A DNA stretch of 64,000 nt, taken from the NCBI RefSeq assembly GCF_031845305.1, contig NZ_JAVREH010000001.1:248001-312000 (forward strand), written 5' to 3'. Under the pieces are notes generated by a model. That model had not been told where the DNA came from, ran no database searches, and worked only from the letters and a program-made list of their open reading frames with translations. Position numbers and translations under genes: made by a program. Positions 58,920 to 64,000 of this stretch are shown here, piece after piece (position 1 is the first letter of the stretch; each line of letters starts with the position of its first letter). This DNA is from Jatrophihabitans_A lederbergiae. GTDB taxonomy: Bacteria > Actinomycetota > Actinomycetes > Mycobacteriales > Jatrophihabitantaceae.

Positions 58920-59806
58920 CTGGGCTGCTGAGCGCCGAGGCGAAGGCCGCAACGCTGATCGACGCGCTGCCCTGGCTGCAGCGATTCCACGGCAAGGTCA
59001 TCGTCGTCAAGTACGGCGGCAATGCCATGATCTCGCCCGAGCTGCAGCAGGCCTTCGCCGAGGACATCGTCTTCCTGCGCTACGCCGGGCTTCGGCCCGT
59101 GGTCGTGCACGGTGGCGGGCCGCAGATCACCGAGCATCTGGACCGCCTCGGCATCGAGAGCGAGTTCCGGGGCGGCCTGCGGGTGACGACCCCGGAGGCC
59201 ATGCGGGTGGTACGGATGGTGCTGGTGGGCCAGGTGAACGGCGACGTGGTGAACCTGATCAACGACCACGGCACCTTCGCGGTGGGCCTGTCCGGCGAGG
59301 ACGGCGGCATGCTGACCGCCGAGCGCAGACCGGCCCTGATCGATGGCAAGCCGGTGGACATCGGGCAGGTCGGCGACGTGGTGGATGTCGATCCGAGCGC
59401 CATCACCGCGCTGCTCGACGCCGGCCGGATTCCCGTCATCGCCACGGTCGCCCGGGGCCGGGACGGCCTGTCCTACAACGTCAACGCCGACACCGCCGCG
59501 TCCGCGGTGGCGGTCGCACTGGGTGCTGAGAAGCTGCTCGTGCTGACCGACGTCGCGGGGCTCTACGCCAACTGGCCCGACAGCACCGACGTGATCGAGG
59601 CCATCGGCACCGCGGAACTCGCGCGGCTGCTGCCGAGCCTGGCCGCTGGGATGGCGCCCAAGATGGAAGCATGCCTGCGCGCGGTGGTGGCCGGCGTGCC
59701 GGCGGCCACCGTGATCGACGGCCGCCAGCCGCACTCGTTGCTGCTGGAAATGTTCACGACCGAGGGGATTGGCACCATGGTGTATGCCGACGAGGTGCGG
59801 GCATGA
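58916..59806 (+). CDS. argB: Acetylglutamate kinase
   Basis: 296-residue amino-acid-kinase fold: KVIVVKYGGNAM, VVVHGGGPQITEHL, the substrate-binding FRGGLRVTT and YNVNADTAASAVA. Phosphorylates N-acetylglutamate. Likely feedback-inhibited by arginine, as in the hexameric enzymes with an N-terminal helix (LLSAEAKAATLIDALPWLQR). ATGA overlaps on both sides. Confidence 0.97.
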   Translation: MTGLLSAEAKAATLIDALPWLQRFHGKVIVVKYGGNAMISPELQQAFAEDIVFLRYAGLRPVVVHGGGPQITEHLDRLGIESEFRGGLRVTTPEAMRVVRMVLVGQVNGDVVNLINDHGTFAVGLSGEDGGMLTAERRPALIDGKPVDIGQVGDVVDVDPSAITALLDAGRIPVIATVARGRDGLSYNVNADTAASAVAVALGAEKLLVLTDVAGLYANWPDSTDVIEAIGTAELARLLPSLAAGMAPKMEACLRAVVAGVPAATVIDGRQPHSLLLEMFTTEGIGTMVYADEVRA

Positions 59807-61068
59807 CGACGGACACGGCCAGCCGGACGGACGAGCTGCAGCGCCGCTGGGCCGGGGCGATGATGGACAACTACGGGACGCCCGCGCTTGCGCTCAGCGG
59901 CGGCAAGGGCGTCACGGTCACGGACGTCGACGGCCGCGAGTACCTCGACTTTTTCGCCGGCATCGCGGTGTCCGCGCTCGGGCACGCGCATCCGGCGATC
60001 GTGGAGGCCGTGACCCGCCAGGTCGGCCAGATCGCCCACACCTCGAACCTTGTTCTCCACGAACCCGGGGTCCGGCTGGCCGAACGGCTGCAGGCACTGC
60101 TCGGACGCCCCGACGCCCGGGTCTTCTTCGCCAACGACGGCACCGAGGCCAACGAGTGCGCGGTGAAACTGTCGCGGCTGCACGGCCGCGCCATGGACCC
60201 GTCCGGAAACCGGCTGCGGATCGTGTCGACCGAGAACAGCTTCCACGGCCGGACGTTGGGCTCGCTGTCGGTCACCGGCAACGCCGCCAAGCGCGAGCCT
60301 TTCGAGCCGCTGCCGGGACCGGTCAGCTTCGTGCCGTTCGGCGATGTCCAGGCGCTGCGCGAGGCGGTCGATGGCACGGTCTCGGCGGTCTTTCTGGAGC
60401 CCACTCAGGGCGAGGGTGGCGTCGTCCCGGCGCCGGCCGGCTACCTGCGGGCGGCCCGCGAGCTCTGTGACGCCACCGGCGTGTTGCTGGTGATCGACGA
60501 GGTCCAGAGCGGTATCGGCCGTACCGGGCACTGGTTCGCGAGCCTGGCCGCAGGGGTTGTCCCGGACGTCCTCACCCTGGCCAAGGGCTTGGGTGGCGGC
60601 CTGCCGATCGGTGCCTGCATCGCGTTCGGCGACGCAGCCGGCCTGTTCGGCCCCGGCTCGCACGGCAGCACCTTCGGCGGCAACCCGGTGTCGTGTGCCT
60701 CGGCGCTGGCGGTTATCGACACCATCGAGTCTCAGGGGTTACTCGACAACGTCACCACGACCGGTGCCGCGCTCGAGGGCGGCCTGCGCGCCATCGACAA
60801 TCCGCTGGTGGCGACGGTTCGGGGCAGCGGCCTGTGGTGGGGCGTCCAGCTGACCTCAGCCTGTGCGGCAGCGGTCGAGAGCGCGGCGCGCGACCGTGGG
60901 GTGCTGGTCAACGCCGTGAAGGCAGACGTGCTGCGGTTGGCCCCACCACTGATCGTGTCCGAGTCGCAGGTCGCCGAGGCGGTCCGGGTGCTGGCCGAGG
61001 CGCTGGACGCGGTATCGGCGGCTCAGTCCGAAGCTGATCAGTCGCAGGGGAACGGGTTGCCCGCATGA
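59803..61068 (+). CDS. argD: Acetylornithine aminotransferase
   Basis: 421-residue PLP enzyme of class III: YLDFFAGIAVSALGHAHPAI, FFANDGTEANECAVKLSR, FHGRTLGSLSVTG, IDEVQSGIGRTG and the PLP lysine in LTLAKGLGGGLPIGA. ATG overlaps the argB stop; ends with a variable Ser/Gln-rich tail. Confidence 0.97.
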   Translation: MTTDTASRTDELQRRWAGAMMDNYGTPALALSGGKGVTVTDVDGREYLDFFAGIAVSALGHAHPAIVEAVTRQVGQIAHTSNLVLHEPGVRLAERLQALLGRPDARVFFANDGTEANECAVKLSRLHGRAMDPSGNRLRIVSTENSFHGRTLGSLSVTGNAAKREPFEPLPGPVSFVPFGDVQALREAVDGTVSAVFLEPTQGEGGVVPAPAGYLRAARELCDATGVLLVIDEVQSGIGRTGHWFASLAAGVVPDVLTLAKGLGGGLPIGACIAFGDAAGLFGPGSHGSTFGGNPVSCASALAVIDTIESQGLLDNVTTTGAALEGGLRAIDNPLVATVRGSGLWWGVQLTSACAAAVESAARDRGVLVNAVKADVLRLAPPLIVSESQVAEAVRVLAEALDAVSAAQSEADQSQGNGLPA

Positions 61069-61988
61069 CGCGGCACTTCCTGCGCGATGACGACCTGGCA
61101 CCCGATGAGCTCCTCCAGGTGCTCGATCTCGCAGGCACGCTGAAGAAGGACCGGCTGGGTCACCGACCGCTCGAAGGCCCCCGTGCAGTCGCGGTGATCT
61201 TCGACAAGCCGTCCACCCGCACCAGAATTTCGTTCAGTGTGGGGATCGCCGAACTCGGTGGGTACCCGCTGATCATCGACGCCCACACCAGTCAGCTGGA
61301 CCGCGGCGAGCCCATCGCCGACACCGCCCGGGTGCTGGACCGCCAGGTCGCGGCGATCGTCTGGCGCACCGCCGGTCAGGACCGGATCGAGGCGATGGCC
61401 CGGGCCAGTTCCGTTCCGGTGGTGAATGCGCTCACCGACGAGTTCCACCCGTGCCAGGTGCTGGCGGACCTGCAGACGATCCGCGAGCACAAGGGCAGCC
61501 TGGCGGGGCTGCGGCTGAGCTACGTCGGCGACGCGGCCAACAACATGGCCAACTCCTACCTGCTCGCTGGCGCCGCGGCCGGGATGCAGGTCAGGATCGG
61601 CGGCCCGGCGGCGTTCCAACCCGACCCGGCCATCGTGTCCCGCGCCGGTGAGATCGCGGCGGCCACCGGTGGCTCCGTGCAGGTCGGTACCGACCCCGAC
61701 GCAGCGGTGGACGGTGCAGACGTGCTGATCACCGACACCTGGGTCTCGATGGGCCAGGAGGACGAGAAGGCCGACCGGCAGGCGCCGTTCCGGCCCTACG
61801 CCCTCACCTCGGACCTGCTGGCGCGGGCCGACGAAAAGGCCATCGTGCTGCATTGCCTGCCTGCCTACCGTGGCCACGAGATCTCGGCCGAGGTTCTGGA
61901 CGGCCCGCAGAGCGTGGTGTGGGACGAGGCCGAGAACCGGTTGCACGCGCAGAAGGCGCTGCTCAGCTGGCTGCTGGAGCGCTCGTGA
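61065..61988 (+). CDS. argF: Ornithine carbamoyltransferase, anabolic
   Basis: 307 residues; carbamoyl phosphate motif KPSTRTRISF, LTDEFHPCQVLADLQTI, ornithine-binding WVSMGQEDEK and HCLPAYRGHEI. Uses carbamoyl phosphate from CarAB to form citrulline. Coupled to argD by ATGA. Confidence 0.97.
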   Translation: MTRHFLRDDDLAPDELLQVLDLAGTLKKDRLGHRPLEGPRAVAVIFDKPSTRTRISFSVGIAELGGYPLIIDAHTSQLDRGEPIADTARVLDRQVAAIVWRTAGQDRIEAMARASSVPVVNALTDEFHPCQVLADLQTIREHKGSLAGLRLSYVGDAANNMANSYLLAGAAAGMQVRIGGPAAFQPDPAIVSRAGEIAAATGGSVQVGTDPDAAVDGADVLITDTWVSMGQEDEKADRQAPFRPYALTSDLLARADEKAIVLHCLPAYRGHEISAEVLDGPQSVVWDEAENRLHAQKALLSWLLERS

Positions 61989-62542
61989 TGGCAGCCGCGG
62001 CAGGGGGCGGCCGGCAACCGGCGCCCGGGTCCGGAAACCGCCCGGTGACCGAGCTACCCAGCCGGGCGGTTCGCCATGCCAAGATCCTGAGCTTGCTCAG
62101 CGAGCACACCGTCCGGTCGCAATCAGAGCTCGCCGCACTGCTGGACGCGGCCGGCGTCCGGGTGACCCAGGCAACCCTCAGCCGGGACCTGGACGAGCTG
62201 GGCGCGGTGAAGCTGCGCACTCCGGACGGCGGCCAGCCGGTGTACGTGGTCCCTGAGGACGGCGCCCCGCTGGCGGCGCGGCAGTCCTCCGACGCCCCGC
62301 CGCAGCGGCTGGCGCGGCTGCTCGGTGAGCTGCTGATCTCGGCGGAGGCCAGCGCGAACCTGGTGGTGCTGCGAACCCCGCCCGGCGCGTCGAACTTCGT
62401 GGCCAGCGCCCTCGACCGGGCCGGGCTGCCGGACGTGTTGGGCACCATCGCCGGGGATGACACCATTCTGGTCATCAGCCGGGACGCGGGGGGCGGAGCG
62501 GAGCTGGCCCGCAGCCTGATCCAGCTGTCGGCCACGACCTGA
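61988..62542 (+). CDS. argR: Arginine repressor
   Basis: 184 residues: N-terminal winged helix (SELAALLDAAGVRVTQATLS, RDLDELGAVKL) and C-terminal arginine-binding hexamerisation domain (ANLVVLRTPPGASNFVASAL, GTIAGDDTILVISRD). The first ~20 residues are a Gly/Pro-rich extension; starts at ATG 61988, GTG 61985 or even GTG 62045 are possible. It should bind the ARG box before argC. Confidence 0.94.
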   Translation: MAAAAGGGRQPAPGSGNRPVTELPSRAVRHAKILSLLSEHTVRSQSELAALLDAAGVRVTQATLSRDLDELGAVKLRTPDGGQPVYVVPEDGAPLAARQSSDAPPQRLARLLGELLISAEASANLVVLRTPPGASNFVASALDRAGLPDVLGTIAGDDTILVISRDAGGGAELARSLIQLSATT

Positions 62543-62624
62543 GATGGACCGGCGCGAGGGCCGGAGTGCTCCGAACGCACGCACGCAGTACCCGAGCAGG
62601 CAGAACCAACAGGGAGAGAGAGCA

Positions 62625-63827
62625 ATGACCAAGCGGGTAGTCCTGGCATATTCCGGTGGGCTGGACACCTCCGTCGCGATCGGCTGGATCGCGGCAGAGA
62701 CGGGCGCCGAGGTGATCTGCGTGGCGGCGGACGTCGGCCAGGGCGGCGAGGACATGAACGAGATCCGCCAGCGTGCGCTGGACTGCGGGGCCGTCGAGTC
62801 CGTCGTGCTGGATCTGAAGACCGAGTTCGCGCAAGACTTCTGCCTGCCTGCCCTGCGCGCGAATGCCCTGTACCTGGAGCGCTATCCGTTGGTCTCCGCG
62901 CTGTCCCGGCCCGTCATCGCCAAGCACCTCGCGCTGGCCGCCCAGAAGTTCGGTGCGGACACCGTCGCGCACGGCTGCACCGGCAAGGGAAACGACCAGG
63001 TTCGCTTCGAGGTGGGCATCGGTGCCATTGCGCCGGAACTCGACGTCATCGCGCCGGTTCGCGACAGCGGCATGACGCGGGACAAGGCCATCCAGTTCGC
63101 CGAGGACAAGGGACTGCCGATCGACCAGTCCAAGCGCTCGCCGTACTCAGTCGACCAGAACTTTTGGGGTCGCGCGGTCGAGACCGGCTTCCTCGAGGAC
63201 CCGTGGAACGCCCCCATCGAGGACCTGTACTCCTATACCTCGGACCCGGCCGTTGCCCGCGAGCCCGACGACGTGGTGATCAGCTTCGTCGACGGCGTGC
63301 CCACCGCCATCGACGGCAGGCCGGTGACGGTGCTCGAGGCGATCCTGGAGCTCAACAAGCGGGCCGGCGCGCAGGGCGTCGGGCGCCTGGACATGGTCGA
63401 GGACCGACTCGTCGGCATCAAGAGCCGCGAGGTGTACGAGGCCCCGGGCGCCATCGCGCTGATCACCGCTCACCAGGAACTGGAAGACCTCACCGTCGAG
63501 CGGGACGTGCGACGGTTCAAGTTCTCCGTCGAGCAGCGCTGGACCGAGCTGGTCTATGACGGCCTGTGGTTCTCACCGCTGCGCAGCGCCCTGGATGCCT
63601 TCGTCGACTCCTCCCAGCGGCACGTCACCGGCGACATCCGGCTGCGGCTGCACGGTGGCAAGGCGGTGGCCACCGGCCGCCGCGGTGAGGGCTCGCTGTA
63701 CGACTTCGAGCTCGCCACCTACGACACCGGCGACACCTTCGACCAGACGCTGGCCAAGGGGTTCGTGCAGCTGTGGGGTCTGCCCAGCCGGATCGCCGCG
63801 CGGCGGGAGCAGAGGCTGGCCAAGTGA
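62625..63827 (+). CDS. argG: Argininosuccinate synthase
   Basis: 400 residues; ATP pyrophosphatase motif VLAYSGGLDTSVAIGWI, HGCTGKGNDQVRFE and SVDQNFWGRAVE. Joins citrulline and aspartate. The 82-base gap after argR ends in GGGAGAGAG, a strong ribosome-binding site for ATG 62625. Confidence 0.97.
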   Translation: MTKRVVLAYSGGLDTSVAIGWIAAETGAEVICVAADVGQGGEDMNEIRQRALDCGAVESVVLDLKTEFAQDFCLPALRANALYLERYPLVSALSRPVIAKHLALAAQKFGADTVAHGCTGKGNDQVRFEVGIGAIAPELDVIAPVRDSGMTRDKAIQFAEDKGLPIDQSKRSPYSVDQNFWGRAVETGFLEDPWNAPIEDLYSYTSDPAVAREPDDVVISFVDGVPTAIDGRPVTVLEAILELNKRAGAQGVGRLDMVEDRLVGIKSREVYEAPGAIALITAHQELEDLTVERDVRRFKFSVEQRWTELVYDGLWFSPLRSALDAFVDSSQRHVTGDIRLRLHGGKAVATGRRGEGSLYDFELATYDTGDTFDQTLAKGFVQLWGLPSRIAARREQRLAK

Positions 63828-64000
63828 GCCCAGCCGGACCGGCGGGCACGCCCGGCGACTCGGCCAGGCGCGATGCGACCCCCCAGTCGCGCACCCAGCT
63901 CTGGGGAGGTCGTTTCGAGACCGGGCCGGCCGATGCGCTGGCGGCGCTGTCGCTGTCCACGCACTTCGACTGGCGGCTGGCCACGCACGACCTGGCGGGC
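63824..64000 (+). CDS. argH: Argininosuccinate lyase, 3'-truncated by window edge
   Basis: Only the first 59 codons are present. After a non-conserved ~28-residue N-terminal extension the sequence enters the family block QLWGGRFETGPADALAALS and STHFDWRLATHDLAG. GTG start overlaps the argG stop (GTGA). Confidence 0.93.
   Translation, partial: MSPAGPAGTPGDSARRDATPQSRTQLWGGRFETGPADALAALSLSTHFDWRLATHDLAG

Overview
The window is about 64 kb of very GC-rich actinobacterial chromosome. Evidence: dense operons with ATGA/GTGA stop-start overlaps, many GTG starts, an ATPase-dead PriA, an ARG box in front of argC, likely leaderless genes, and actinobacterial gene orders (gmk/rpoZ/coaBC/metK/priA; def/fmt/rsmB/rpe/ribD/ribE/ribBA/ribH; infC/rpmI/rplT/trmH-like/pheS/pheT/argCJBDFRGH). 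A Frankia/Jatrophihabitans/Nakamurella-like lineage is plausible, but the genus cannot be read from the sequence. I see no rRNA, tRNA, CRISPR array, insertion sequence or phage gene.

Layout. (1) 1-5974: 3' part of carB, then pyrK, pyrD (class 1B) and pyrF, all overlapping: pyrimidine synthesis. (2) 6097-16900: gmk, a reverse-strand pntAa-pntAb-pntB transhydrogenase operon, rpoZ, coaBC, metK, priA, and a reverse-strand 14-helix drug-type MFS exporter. (3) 17019-24252: def, fmt, rsmB, rpe and the riboflavin genes ribD-ribE-ribBA-ribH, nearly all overlapping. (4) 24257-46794: a catabolic block of about 22.5 kb between ribH and hisE. (5) 46839-48439: hisE, hisG and a small membrane protein. (6) 48436-50473 (reverse): a secreted NlpC/P60 hydrolase and a DUF1844 protein. 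(7) 50823-56712: infC (ATC start), rpmI, rplT, a SpoU-type rRNA methylase, pheS, pheT. (8) 56755 to the end: argC-J-B-D-F-R-G and the start of argH.

The most interesting part is block 4. It encodes a MocA-like molybdopterin cytidylyltransferase; AllG, AllF and AllH (DUF1116, FdrA, DUF2877), relatives of the three-protein oxamate carbamoyltransferase; a PucR regulator; an NCS2 permease with the uracil-type signature; a three-subunit molybdenum hydroxylase (CoxM/S/L-like, form II) with a CoxG-like membrane partner; a nitrilase-superfamily amidase; HyuA/HyuB; a PhzF-like protein; a CaiB-type CoA-transferase; a KptA-like protein; a carbamate kinase; and a barbiturase. My reading is an oxidative pyrimidine-degradation module: uracil import, oxidation to barbiturate, ring opening to ureidomalonate. 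The AllFGH complex may then phosphorolyse ureidomalonate (one CH2 longer than oxalurate) to malonamate and carbamoyl phosphate. Carbamate kinase would make ATP from carbamoyl phosphate, the amidase would give malonate, and the CoA-transferase malonyl-CoA. The individual families are recognisable; the assembled ATP-yielding route is inference.

A second theme is short tandem duplications (13-39 bp) in C-terminal tails and intergenic spacers at eight or more separate places.
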